Source: an uncultured Kordiimonas sp. (GTDB lineage Bacteria; Pseudomonadota; Alphaproteobacteria; Sphingomonadales; Kordiimonadaceae). From it: DNA of 64,000 nt. Positions within the stretch are counted from its first letter, which is position 1, and the number at the start of each line of letters is the position of its first letter. The notes under the pieces were generated by a model that saw only the letters and a list, made by a program, of their open reading frames with translations, was not told where the DNA came from and searched no databases. Both the position numbers and the translations under genes were made by a program. This document shows, piece after piece, positions 26,496 through 34,443 of the stretch. Location of the stretch: positions 372,001 to 436,000 of the forward strand of contig CANLMI010000001.1 of NCBI GenBank assembly GCA_947492375.1, read 5' to 3'.

Positions 26496-27676
26496 GACGG
26501 TTTATTATTTGTTGACTGTTTGTTGAATATACGGTTTGCGATTTTTGCGGGCATTCTGCCCTCTTCAGTATTGAATAATACAGCATAACCGACAAGAAGG
26601 AATAACAAAAATGGTGACCAAGCTGCTAAAAGGGGCGGGGCAACACCAAATTCCCCCATCGCAAGCATAAAATTATCTGCTACAAAAAAGCTGAAGCCGA
26701 GTGCCATGCCAAATACCAGCCGAATGATTAGATTACCAGCGCGTGTTACACCAAAAGCCGCAACCGCAGCGAGTAAAGGCATGAGCAAGGATGAGGCTGG
26801 GGCCGCAAATTTTTGTAGGAAACTTGCCATCGGTTGGTCTGTTGATAGCCCTTCACGCTCCAATTGCTGGATGCTCTTCCATAGCTGAATAAATGAAACA
26901 TGGTCCGGGCGAACGGTGAGGGCAAGAAAACGTTCAGGTTCAACTGAAATATTCCATTTTATTGAAGGTGTTATCGCCAAATTATGACTTTCAACATCAA
27001 AGCGCCTTACTTCGTGCAATGTCCATTCATTGTTTTGATATATAGCAAAATCAGCTCTGGCCATTGCGCGTAAATGCCCGATGTCACTTTTTTCAAAGAT
27101 AGAAATAACGTCAAGGACAACCCTGTTGCCAATTTCACTGACATTTTCAACCAGGATCAGTGTATTTTCTTCTTTGATCCAGACACGGCCAACTGGCCCT
27201 TCATTGGGTGGCAGGTCGATTGCAAAATCATTTGCTTCCCAGTATTCCAGTTCAGCATTTGCATCAACGACGACAGTTTCATTAAAAACAAAGTGAACGC
27301 CAGCAATCATGAAAGTCGCGAGGCCAAGCGGTAATAAAATGCGGTGTGCTGATAGCCCGGCCGCTTTCATGACAACAACTTCACTGTTCTGATTGAGCGT
27401 CGCGAGAGTGAGAAGGCTGGCAATCAATGTTGCAAACGGTGCAAATTGGCTAGCTAGTTGGGGTGCTCTCAAGGCAATGAAAGATACAATAGAAACCCAT
27501 GAAGCCCCTTCTGCGGCGAGAACATCATCTGCTTGAGCAAGCAGAACAAGCATCATTAATACAGATACTAACCCGAGTAAAATTCCGATAAACCGGGTAA
27601 TCAGCATTTTTACCATGTAGCGCGACAGTGTTTTAGAAGGTATCATTGTGCGCCTAATATTTCTTATTATGCTCAT
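26492..27676 (-). CDS. lptG: LPS export ABC transporter permease LptG
   Basis: A 394-residue YjgP/YjgQ-family permease. It has a cytoplasmic start (TLSRYMVKMLITRFIGILLG), two N-terminal membrane segments, a large periplasmic beta-jellyroll domain (about 140-265), and three to four C-terminal membrane segments including FGVTRAGNLIIRLVFGMALG. With LptF and the LptB ATPase it extracts LPS from the inner membrane and feeds LptC/A. The ATG at 27676 overlaps the lptF stop (ATGA), so the start is set there, although the frame extends to 27751. It is the second gene of lptF-lptG-flippase. It is assigned G rather than F by gene order. Confidence 0.88.
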   Translation of the reverse strand: MSIIRNIRRTMIPSKTLSRYMVKMLITRFIGILLGLVSVLMMLVLLAQADDVLAAEGASWVSIVSFIALRAPQLASQFAPFATLIASLLTLATLNQNSEVVVMKAAGLSAHRILLPLGLATFMIAGVHFVFNETVVVDANAELEYWEANDFAIDLPPNEGPVGRVWIKEENTLILVENVSEIGNRVVLDVISIFEKSDIGHLRAMARADFAIYQNNEWTLHEVRRFDVESHNLAITPSIKWNISVEPERFLALTVRPDHVSFIQLWKSIQQLEREGLSTDQPMASFLQKFAAPASSLLMPLLAAVAAFGVTRAGNLIIRLVFGMALGFSFFVADNFMLAMGEFGVAPPLLAAWSPFLLFLLVGYAVLFNTEEGRMPAKIANRIFNKQSTNNKPS

Positions 27677-28863
27677 GCTTCGGCTTTCATGATCCAACGT
27701 GTCAAACGGCGAAGTGGCGTGGAAATTACATCCCACACTTTGTCGACCCATGCTAACGGGTCGCCGCCAACTTTATAGGCAGCAACACGAAACAGGCCAA
27801 TACTTACAACTGCAAACAACGCGAATAGGGCCCAAATAGTCAGGTATGGTGAAACACCACTGGCAACGGCAGTTTCCATGCCCTCCATAACTTCATTATA
27901 TACGATCAAGAGCGCGATGCTAACAACAATCCCGGTGCTTCGGCCTGTACGTTTGTTCGTTAATCCCATAGGGATTGCGAGGAAAGGTAATACTAGAAAA
28001 CTCAGGCTATGCATTAATCGCCAGTGATAATTGCCGCGTATAGAGTTTCTTAATTCTTCTTCCAGAATGGGATTATCCTTTTCAGCCCATAATTCAGGTA
28101 GGGTCATTTCAAGTTCTTCACCGCCGCGCCCCCGAAATGGTGCGCTGTCGGGTAAGGGGATTGTTATATCTTGCTGGCTGAAGGTGAGAACCCGAGGTTT
28201 GTTCTGGCTTTCGTTCAGGTCGATCAGGGTGCCATCATATAAGCGTAGTAAAATAGTTTGTTCATCGCTTGTTGCAAAGAAACCGCCCCTTTCTGCTGTA
28301 ACGGCAACACTGCCTCGGCTGTCTCGGCGTTCCATGAAAATACCTTTTAATTCAGCACCTTCATTGTTTGATTCTTCAATCCTGAGAACCATGTTATCGC
28401 CGAACTCAACAAATTCACCAACACGTATACTAGCCCCGAGCGCTCCGCTTCGAAGGTCAAATACCATGCCTTCATATGCATAGCGACTATAGGGTTGAAT
28501 CCATCCAACAAGTATTGTGTTTATGACCAATAACAATAGCGCCAGAAGAAAGGCAGGGCGAGCCAAGCGAAATAGGCTGATACCAGCATTTGTCATGGCG
28601 TCATATTCACTCGACATTGATATTTTTCTAAAGGCAATCAGGGTGCCGAGAAGCATGCCAATTGGTAAAGCCAACCCCATATAGTGGGGGGTTAAGTTTG
28701 CCAGCATGTTAAAAACCACACTGACCGGGCCGCCTTCGTTCACAACAAAATCGAATAGTTTCAGCATCTTCTCTAAAATAAGAAGAAGCGCAGCTATTGA
28801 TAAGGTCACAATGAGAGGGCCTGTTATCTGGCGAATAATATATTGATCTAAACGATTAAACAT
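27673..28863 (-). CDS. lptF: LPS export ABC transporter permease LptF
   Basis: A 396-residue YjgP/YjgQ-family permease, the partner of LptG. It begins MFNRLDQYIIRQI, the usual amphipathic start, followed by membrane segments at about 15-35 and 57-77, a periplasmic domain of about 150 residues, and C-terminal membrane segments with IPMGLTNKRTGRS, a conserved coupling loop. Genes for LptB, C and A are not in the window. The neighbouring ceramide genes raise the possibility that this pair is a paralogue serving sphingolipids; it may equally be the only lptFG of the genome. Its upstream region carries a four-unit half-site array. Confidence 0.9.
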   Translation of the reverse strand: MFNRLDQYIIRQITGPLIVTLSIAALLLILEKMLKLFDFVVNEGGPVSVVFNMLANLTPHYMGLALPIGMLLGTLIAFRKISMSSEYDAMTNAGISLFRLARPAFLLALLLLVINTILVGWIQPYSRYAYEGMVFDLRSGALGASIRVGEFVEFGDNMVLRIEESNNEGAELKGIFMERRDSRGSVAVTAERGGFFATSDEQTILLRLYDGTLIDLNESQNKPRVLTFSQQDITIPLPDSAPFRGRGGEELEMTLPELWAEKDNPILEEELRNSIRGNYHWRLMHSLSFLVLPFLAIPMGLTNKRTGRSTGIVVSIALLIVYNEVMEGMETAVASGVSPYLTIWALFALFAVVSIGLFRVAAYKVGGDPLAWVDKVWDVISTPLRRLTRWIMKAEA

Positions 28864-28909
28864 ATATTGCGGCTACACTGGTTCCCGATGAGTTGCAAGT
28901 AAGAAATTC

Positions 28910-28943
28910 ACAGTATCCATACTATTCATAGTATTCATACTGT
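28910..28943. promoter_or_regulatory. Ordered array of four 7-bp half-sites upstream of lptF
   Basis: The units ACAGTAT, ATACTAT, ATAGTAT and ATACTGT are separated by exactly 2 bases each (CC, TC, TC). They make a 34-bp sequence whose outer pair and inner pair are both perfect inverted repeats. It lies 47 bp before the lptF start and 137 bp before the divergent DUF2141 gene, so it could bind a regulator of both. Confidence 0.6.
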
Positions 28944-29080
28944 AACGAATAGTTCAGTAGTAATTTACAATGATTTTGACGAATATACGATATCGATCGT
29001 AATTATACACCAAGTGCGACACAATTTCGCCACCATCGAGATGCATTTGCTTATGAGTAGTGAATTATTTGGAGATATTT

Positions 29081-29662
29081 ATGCTTAAGAAGCAAAATAT
29101 TCGATCAACAATTGTAACTGGGCTGTTGGGGCTGGCTATAGCTGGTGTTTCTAACGAGTTTGTGGCGGCACAGGCTGTTGCAGATGAAAATTTGCCTTCC
29201 AGCAACAAACGGGACGTTACTGACATTCATTCAATATGCTCACCGGGTGAAAATAATGCGTCTGTACTTGTTCATGTAGAAAATATAGCAAGTGTTGAGG
29301 GTAATATTCGTGCGCAAGTATATAGCGATAAGGAAGAAGACTTTCTTGAAAAAGGTAGAAAGTTGGTCCGTATTGATATCCCTGTAGAGGCTAATGAACA
29401 ATCTGTGTGTGTTCCTTTACCAGCAACAGGCAACTATAGTTTGGTAATTTTGCATGATAAAAATGCGAACGGTAAAGCAGACTTCTTTTCTGAAGGTTTT
29501 GGATTTTCAAATAACCCTAAGCTAAGGTTTGGCCCGCCGGATGTGGAAGACGCAGCATTTTCTGTCCATGAAGGGGTTAATCAAATGACTGTGAACCTTC
29601 AATATATTCTTGGTACTGATGATGCAAAGAAAAAGAAACGCCGGAGCGTCAGGCGTCGCTAA
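29081..29662 (+). CDS. Secreted DUF2141 protein
   Basis: A 193-residue exported protein: a signal peptide (KKQNIRSTIVTGLLGLAIAG, cleavage near VAAQA) followed by the DUF2141 beta-sandwich domain at about 60-175, recognised by NIRAQVYSDKEEDFL, LVILHDKNANGKADFF and GFGFSNNP. It ends in a basic tail (KKKKRRSVRRR). The domain resembles a calcium-binding Ig-like fold through its D-K-N-A-N-G-K segment. The function is unknown, but the gene stands at the head of a plus-strand set containing a lipid kinase. ATG 29081 is preferred because TTGGAGAT lies 6 bases upstream. Confidence 0.82.
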   Translation: MLKKQNIRSTIVTGLLGLAIAGVSNEFVAAQAVADENLPSSNKRDVTDIHSICSPGENNASVLVHVENIASVEGNIRAQVYSDKEEDFLEKGRKLVRIDIPVEANEQSVCVPLPATGNYSLVILHDKNANGKADFFSEGFGFSNNPKLRFGPPDVEDAAFSVHEGVNQMTVNLQYILGTDDAKKKKRRSVRRR

Positions 29663-29829
29663 ATAGATAAATTCCTTGGAACCAGAATTCATCATTTACC
29701 CAGTTATTATGCTTCGTTAAGTTTACATGCTAGGGCTTGAGTTTTCTGGTTTTTTGCACTAAGACCTAATCCATTATTTCAAATTTATGACAATTACATC
29801 AATGATTTCATTAATGGGTAGAACGTGCG

Positions 29830-30825
29830 GTGCAACTTGATCAGTCAAAATTTAACAGTGGTGCTGCTGTGCCTTTAATCGCTGTGCTCTCAAACCCTAA
29901 ATCAACCACCAATGCAGCAGGCATGGGGGAAATCCGTAAAGTTATTAACGAAAGCGCAAATTTGCTGCATTTCGAGCTCGACGGTGTTGAAACAATGGAT
30001 GAAGCACTTGAGCTGTTCTCGCGTGCAAATCCTGCGTTAATTATTGTTAATGGCGGTGATGGTACAATTGGTGTTGCCCTGCAATCATTATTATATCGTA
30101 ATCCTTTTTCTGTAACGCCCCCTATTGCTTTTCTGCCGGGCGGCAAAACAAACATGACGGCCGCTGATTTGGGCATGAAAGGCGACCCGATCAAGGTTTT
30201 AAAACGGTTAATTAAACTCGTTAAAGCAGGTGAGCTATCTGAACGCCTCACCACTCGTAACTTGATCGAGCTGGACCTGGACGATGGAAATGAGCCGAAA
30301 GTGGGCACATTTTTTGGGACAGCGGGGATCGTTAAGGGTATTTACTGGTGCCGGGAAAACGCTTATGCGAAAGGGCTACCTAATTCGCTTGCTCATGTTT
30401 GGTCGGTTTTCAAATTAGTGACAAGTGCATTTGGCTTTGGCAAAGATAAGGCCATGATGATTTCTGACCCCATGAATGTTGTTGTGCCTGGAAAGGCGCG
30501 AATAAGCGGTCAATTTGCTTCTGTGACGGCAACAACTTTGGATACATTAATCTTGGGGTTAAAACCATATAGTACGGAAGGCTTGGGCGGGCTTCGGTTT
30601 GCTGCGGTTGAAACAGGTGGGCGTAATGTGTTCAGGGCGCTATGTGGTATAATAACAGGTAAATTTGGCAAGAAGTACATTCAAGGCGTTCATACAAGGC
30701 GTGGTGATCACATTCGTATTGAGGGAAGTGACCCTGTAACTTTAGATGGGGAAATGTATACACCGTTGGCTGGAAAGCCGATATTGCTAAAAGGGGATAA
30801 AACCCTTACATTTGTGAAATTATAG
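29830..30825 (+). CDS. Lipid kinase, DAGK catalytic family; probable ceramide kinase
   Basis: A 331-residue soluble kinase of the diacylglycerol/sphingosine/ceramide kinase superfamily. The nucleotide-binding motif is VNGGDGTIGVALQSLL near residue 78, with SNPKST at the first strand (about 20) and GGKTNMTAADLG near 110. The C-terminal beta domain ends RIEGSDPVTLDGEMY, the conserved site near the lipid pocket. In Caulobacter a homologous DAGK-family enzyme beside the ceramide operon phosphorylates ceramide, so ceramide 1-phosphate formation is inferred here. The start is GTG. It is followed after 18 bp by a nucleotidyltransferase-like gene. Confidence 0.78.
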   Translation: MQLDQSKFNSGAAVPLIAVLSNPKSTTNAAGMGEIRKVINESANLLHFELDGVETMDEALELFSRANPALIIVNGGDGTIGVALQSLLYRNPFSVTPPIAFLPGGKTNMTAADLGMKGDPIKVLKRLIKLVKAGELSERLTTRNLIELDLDDGNEPKVGTFFGTAGIVKGIYWCRENAYAKGLPNSLAHVWSVFKLVTSAFGFGKDKAMMISDPMNVVVPGKARISGQFASVTATTLDTLILGLKPYSTEGLGGLRFAAVETGGRNVFRALCGIITGKFGKKYIQGVHTRRGDHIRIEGSDPVTLDGEMYTPLAGKPILLKGDKTLTFVKL

Positions 30826-30843
30826 ATTGTTCACGTTTGTGAA

Positions 30844-31806
30844 ATGCAAAAAGAGTATCAGCACATGCCTGATTTAGCAGCGTTTGACGCGCTCGATAGT
30901 TTTTTTCAAAACGAATGGCAACGTGATGTGCCGGAAGCGATAAGAGTTGCGGCAACTGATATCTCCAAAAGATATGGTTCTGCGGTAAGTGGTGTACTAT
31001 TTTATGGTTCCTGCCTACGTACCGGTGAAATTGAAGATAAAATTCTCGACTTTTATATTATCGTAGATAGTTACCGTGAAGCTTATGACAAGAGATGGCT
31101 CGCGGCAGCAAATAAACTAATTCCACCGAATGTGTTTTATTGTGAAGTAGAGCATGAAGGCCTTACTGTCAGGTCTAAGTATGCAGTATTGTCATTGGAA
31201 GATTTAGAATATAGATGCAGTCAGAAATGTTTAAATGTTTCTGTTTGGGCCCGTTTCTGCCAGCCATGTCTCTTGATGATACCTAAAACCGAGATAGTGT
31301 CCACTCGTATTCGGAATGCTATATCCAATGCTGCTTTAACTATGATTGCGCATATTCTACCGGTTTGCAGTGAAACAAGGGCTTCAAAAGATTTATGGGT
31401 TACTGCCTTTGAGCATACTTATGCTTCAGAAGTTCGCTCCGAACCGGACGGCAAGGGGCTTGAGATTTATGAGCTTGATAGCGATCGTTATGATCGGTTG
31501 ACCCCTTTGTTGTTAAAGCAATTAGGGTCAGAAACCTTGGATACAGAGCGTAAACAACCTGCTCGGTGGCCTTTGATCAAGAATAGGGTTCAATGGTTCT
31601 TTAGGCGTATGAATGGTAAATTCGTCAGCCTTGCCAGACTAATCAAGGCATCAATGACATTTGACGGTGGGATTGATTATCTGGCATGGAAAATTGGGCG
31701 CCATTCTGGTGTTAAAATTGAAGTGACAGAAAAAATGCGTAAGCGGCCAGTTTTATCCGGTATTACCTTATTTTGGAATTTACGCCGCAAAGGTGCCTTT
31801 AAGTAA
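30844..31806 (+). CDS. Nucleotidyltransferase-like protein, possible sphingolipid head-group enzyme
   Basis: A 320-residue soluble protein. The segment GVLFYGSCLRTGEIEDKILDFYIIVD (about 49-75) has the GS-X-G plus D-X-Y layout of the Pol-beta nucleotidyltransferase fold, though the second acidic residue is displaced compared with canonical GS...DxD. The rest is helical with a basic C-terminus (RKRPVLSGITLFWNLRRKG). It lies 18 bp after the lipid kinase. In Caulobacter the ceramide-phosphoglycerate genes follow the kinase in the same way; a head-group transferase role is inferred from this, not proven. ATG 30865 is a possible later start. Confidence 0.6.
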   Translation: MQKEYQHMPDLAAFDALDSFFQNEWQRDVPEAIRVAATDISKRYGSAVSGVLFYGSCLRTGEIEDKILDFYIIVDSYREAYDKRWLAAANKLIPPNVFYCEVEHEGLTVRSKYAVLSLEDLEYRCSQKCLNVSVWARFCQPCLLMIPKTEIVSTRIRNAISNAALTMIAHILPVCSETRASKDLWVTAFEHTYASEVRSEPDGKGLEIYELDSDRYDRLTPLLLKQLGSETLDTERKQPARWPLIKNRVQWFFRRMNGKFVSLARLIKASMTFDGGIDYLAWKIGRHSGVKIEVTEKMRKRPVLSGITLFWNLRRKGAFK

Positions 31807-31842
31807 ATTTAATCTGCTGACTGATGATAAAGAAGGCAGTCG

Positions 31843-32850
31843 ATGATGTTAAATCACCGTATCATGGAATTAGGTTTACTGATGTTTTTAACTGGAACAT
31901 CGGAGCAAACCCTTGACACCCCCCTTGAGCTTGATATCCCGCTTGATTGTAACATTAACCAGAATTGCTGGGTCGTAAATTATTTTGATCAGGATCCAAG
32001 CGACAAAGCTGCTGATTATCGATGTGGCCCGCATAGCTATGATACCCATGCCGGTACTGATTTTGCTATTCCTGATTTGGCGGCAATGCGTGAAGGTGTT
32101 TCTGTCGTTGCAAGTGCAAGCGGTACTGTTGTTGGTGTTCGCAGTCACATGCAGGATATATCCGTTGCGGAGATAGGCCGCAGTGCTCTTAAGGGGCTCG
32201 ATTGTGGAAATGGTGTTAGCATTGATCATGGTAATGGTTGGCGCACACAATACTGCCATATGCGACGAGATTCTATTGTTGTAAAAACGGGTGACCGTGT
32301 TGACACAGGTGATAAGCTTGGCTTGGTTGGGCTTTCAGGAAACACTGTCTTTCCTCATGTGCATTTAAGTGTGTTTAGGGGGGACAACAAAGTTGATCCA
32401 TATAGTGTTAACGGAGAGTTATCCTGCACAGGTACTCCTGAATTTTTGTGGGCAAGCCATGTAAAAAGCGATTTAAAGTATATGCCAGCAGTGCCATATA
32501 TTGCCGGGTTCACCGCAGAAAGAGCGGATAGTAAAAAAGCCCGAAATGGCAGTTATCATGATAAAATTTTCGATGTTGATACACCGGTCATCACATTTTG
32601 GGTTGATCACTATAACCTGCGAAAAGGCGATAAATTGACAATGAGTATTTTGGCCCCCAACGGCGAGGTGATTAGCGAAAATACTAATACTATGGATGAA
32701 AATAAGGCGCGTTGGTTTCAGTTTATTGGGCGGCGGAAGCCTAAATCCGGTTGGCCGAGAGGCACTTATATGGCCGAGGTTAAAGTTTATCCATTCGATC
32801 AGGATAGTTCAGCAGTTAGGCGTAAAGTTGTAACACTAGAGATTGAATAA
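31843..32850 (+). CDS. M23-family metallopeptidase (LytM domain)
   Basis: A 335-residue protein with a LytM zinc peptidase domain. Zinc ligands appear in HAGTDFAI (HxxxD, about residue 67) and HVHLSVF (about 175). The segment between is typical: VVASASGTVVG, GNGVSIDHGNGWRTQYCHM, VKTGDRVDTGDKLGLVGLSGN. The N-terminus is short, mildly hydrophobic and not a clear signal peptide, and a C-terminal region of about 120 residues resembles an Ig-like domain. It probably acts on cell-wall peptides. It is 36 bp after the nucleotidyltransferase-like gene and ends at a hairpin terminator. Confidence 0.83.
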   Translation: MMLNHRIMELGLLMFLTGTSEQTLDTPLELDIPLDCNINQNCWVVNYFDQDPSDKAADYRCGPHSYDTHAGTDFAIPDLAAMREGVSVVASASGTVVGVRSHMQDISVAEIGRSALKGLDCGNGVSIDHGNGWRTQYCHMRRDSIVVKTGDRVDTGDKLGLVGLSGNTVFPHVHLSVFRGDNKVDPYSVNGELSCTGTPEFLWASHVKSDLKYMPAVPYIAGFTAERADSKKARNGSYHDKIFDVDTPVITFWVDHYNLRKGDKLTMSILAPNGEVISENTNTMDENKARWFQFIGRRKPKSGWPRGTYMAEVKVYPFDQDSSAVRRKVVTLEIE

Positions 32851-32851
32851 A

Positions 32852-32884
32852 AAAGGCAGCTTATAACCTATACAAGCTGCCTTT
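32852..32884. terminator. Bidirectional hairpin terminator
   Basis: An 11-bp perfect stem (AAAGGCAGCTT at 32852-32862, AAGCTGCCTTT at 32874-32884) closes an 11-base loop between the convergent M23 peptidase and serine palmitoyltransferase genes. It is flanked by a short T-rich tract on each strand. Confidence 0.85.
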
Positions 32885-32905
32885 CTATAAGAAAACAAGA
32901 TAGCT

Positions 32906-34120
32906 TTATTCAGCGGCAACATCAGTCAATTGTAAATCAACTTTTTCTGCTGTTTTGATAAAGCGGTCGATGATCAAATCAATTTGTTCGGAAGTGTGCT
33001 GGGCACAAATACTTGCGCGCATGAGGTTTACACCGCCAGGTGTTGCAAAAGCAGCAGCCATATTTACGTAAACACCAGCTAGTATAAGCTCTTCCCAGAA
33101 CAAGGTTGCTTGATGTAAGTCGGGCAGGCATACAGCAATGATCGGGCTTTCGGCTTTCTCTGTCGCCATTGTAAAGCCAGCGTTCTTGAGGCCAGCGTGC
33201 AATCGTTTGGAATTTTCCCAAAGATGGGCACGGCGATTGCCTGCGCGTTTTATACCTTCGATCGATTTTGTTGCTGATGCTACGACTGAAGGGGGTAGCG
33301 ACGCTGTAAACATATACGGCCTGCAAACAGTGCGTAAAATATCAAATTTGGGATGATTGGAAACGGCAAAGCCGCCGACGGTTCCAACAGATTTTGAAAA
33401 TGTACCAACGATAAAGTCAGACAGATGTTCTACGCCAATCTCTTCTGCAACTCCGCGGCCATTTTCGCCGCAAAATCCCATAGAGTGCGCTTCATCAACT
33501 AACGTCATTGCACCGTATTTTTTGGCAACTTCCAACAGCTCTTTCAAAGGGGCTGCATCGCCGAGCATTGAGTATATACCTTCAACGACAACAAGCTTGC
33601 CAGCGTCTTCCGGCAATCGGCGTAATCTTTTTTCCAGGCTGTCAGCGTCGTTATGCTTAAAACGAACAACCGTTGCATTTCCCATAGCGGCGCCATCATA
33701 AATTGATGCATGGCTGTCTGCATCCAGCAAAAGATAGTCGTCTTTACCTGCTAACACAGATATCAACCCCAAATTTGCCTGGTACCCTGTTGAGAATACC
33801 ATGCAGCTTTCCATGCCATAGAAATCTGCAAGAGTTTGCTCTAAAGCTTTGTGACCGCCATAAGTGCCGTTTAATACACGAGAGCCTGTAGTTCCAGTGC
33901 CAAAGTCATCAAGGGCTTTTTTAGCCGCTTCAACAGCTTCTTCAGCGAATGTCATTCCCATATAATTGTTAGTGCCGGCAAGAATAGTATGCCTGCCGTT
34001 TATCATGGCTTCGGTCTCGGATATTATTTCATCCATGACGACCTTGAACGGGTCTGCTTTTGTAAAGGGCAGGGCAGATTTTTGCGCAACAATTGGGTCG
34101 AACTTATCAAATAGGTCCAT
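32906..34120 (-). CDS. spt: Serine palmitoyltransferase
   Basis: A 404-residue PLP enzyme of the alpha-oxoamine synthase family that condenses serine with an acyl thioester to give 3-oxosphinganine, the first step of sphingolipid synthesis. It shows NNYMGMTF, GSRVLNGTYGGH, DADSHASIYDGA (His stacking on PLP), VDEAHSMGF and the Schiff-base Lys in GTFSKSVGTVGG near residue 242. 8-Amino-7-oxononanoate synthase and KBL share the fold. The adjacent acyl carrier protein, reductase and acyl-ACP synthetase, the same set as in Caulobacter and Sphingomonas, make serine palmitoyltransferase the best call. It lies 4 bp after the acpR-like gene, is last in the operon and ends at a hairpin. Confidence 0.9.
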   Translation of the reverse strand: MDLFDKFDPIVAQKSALPFTKADPFKVVMDEIISETEAMINGRHTILAGTNNYMGMTFAEEAVEAAKKALDDFGTGTTGSRVLNGTYGGHKALEQTLADFYGMESCMVFSTGYQANLGLISVLAGKDDYLLLDADSHASIYDGAAMGNATVVRFKHNDADSLEKRLRRLPEDAGKLVVVEGIYSMLGDAAPLKELLEVAKKYGAMTLVDEAHSMGFCGENGRGVAEEIGVEHLSDFIVGTFSKSVGTVGGFAVSNHPKFDILRTVCRPYMFTASLPPSVVASATKSIEGIKRAGNRRAHLWENSKRLHAGLKNAGFTMATEKAESPIIAVCLPDLHQATLFWEELILAGVYVNMAAAFATPGGVNLMRASICAQHTSEQIDLIIDRFIKTAEKVDLQLTDVAAE

Positions 34121-34124
34121 CGGC

Positions 34125-34373
34125 TTATCCGTTATCAGCTACAATTTTATCTACAGCATCAGCAACATGTGCGATTGTCTCTAAGTCTGGTAAAAGATTA
34201 AGAGGTATCACGATATCAAACTCATCTTCGATCTCTGCAACTAAATCCATTACTGTTAGCGAATCTAATTCAAGATTGGTTGCGAACGTTGTCTCGGGGG
34301 CTAGCTCGATACCTTTTTTATTAAACGGGGTTATAAGCTCGTAAATTGTATTGAGTGTCTCGGCGTTTGCCAT
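34125..34373 (-). CDS. acpR: Acyl carrier protein dedicated to sphingolipid synthesis
   Basis: An 82-residue acyl carrier protein. The phosphopantetheine site is Ser38 in LELDSLTVMDL, followed by the acidic recognition helix VAEIEDEFDIVIP. It differs from the canonical AcpP DSLD motif (here DSLT). In Caulobacter the equivalent small ACP in the ceramide operon is required for ceramide synthesis, carrying the acyl group loaded by the neighbouring synthetase to serine palmitoyltransferase. It sits 4 bp before spt and 70 bp after the reductase gene. Confidence 0.9.
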   Translation of the reverse strand: MANAETLNTIYELITPFNKKGIELAPETTFATNLELDSLTVMDLVAEIEDEFDIVIPLNLLPDLETIAHVADAVDKIVADNG

Positions 34374-34443
34374 ATTTCATTGTCCGATTTTAATTTCTAA
34401 GTAATCAACTGGTATATTTAGAACCACCGCATAAGCCAATTGA

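Noticed and set aside
26706-27334. Plus-strand ORFs within lptG
   Set aside because: They are antisense to a convincing LptG and show no family features.
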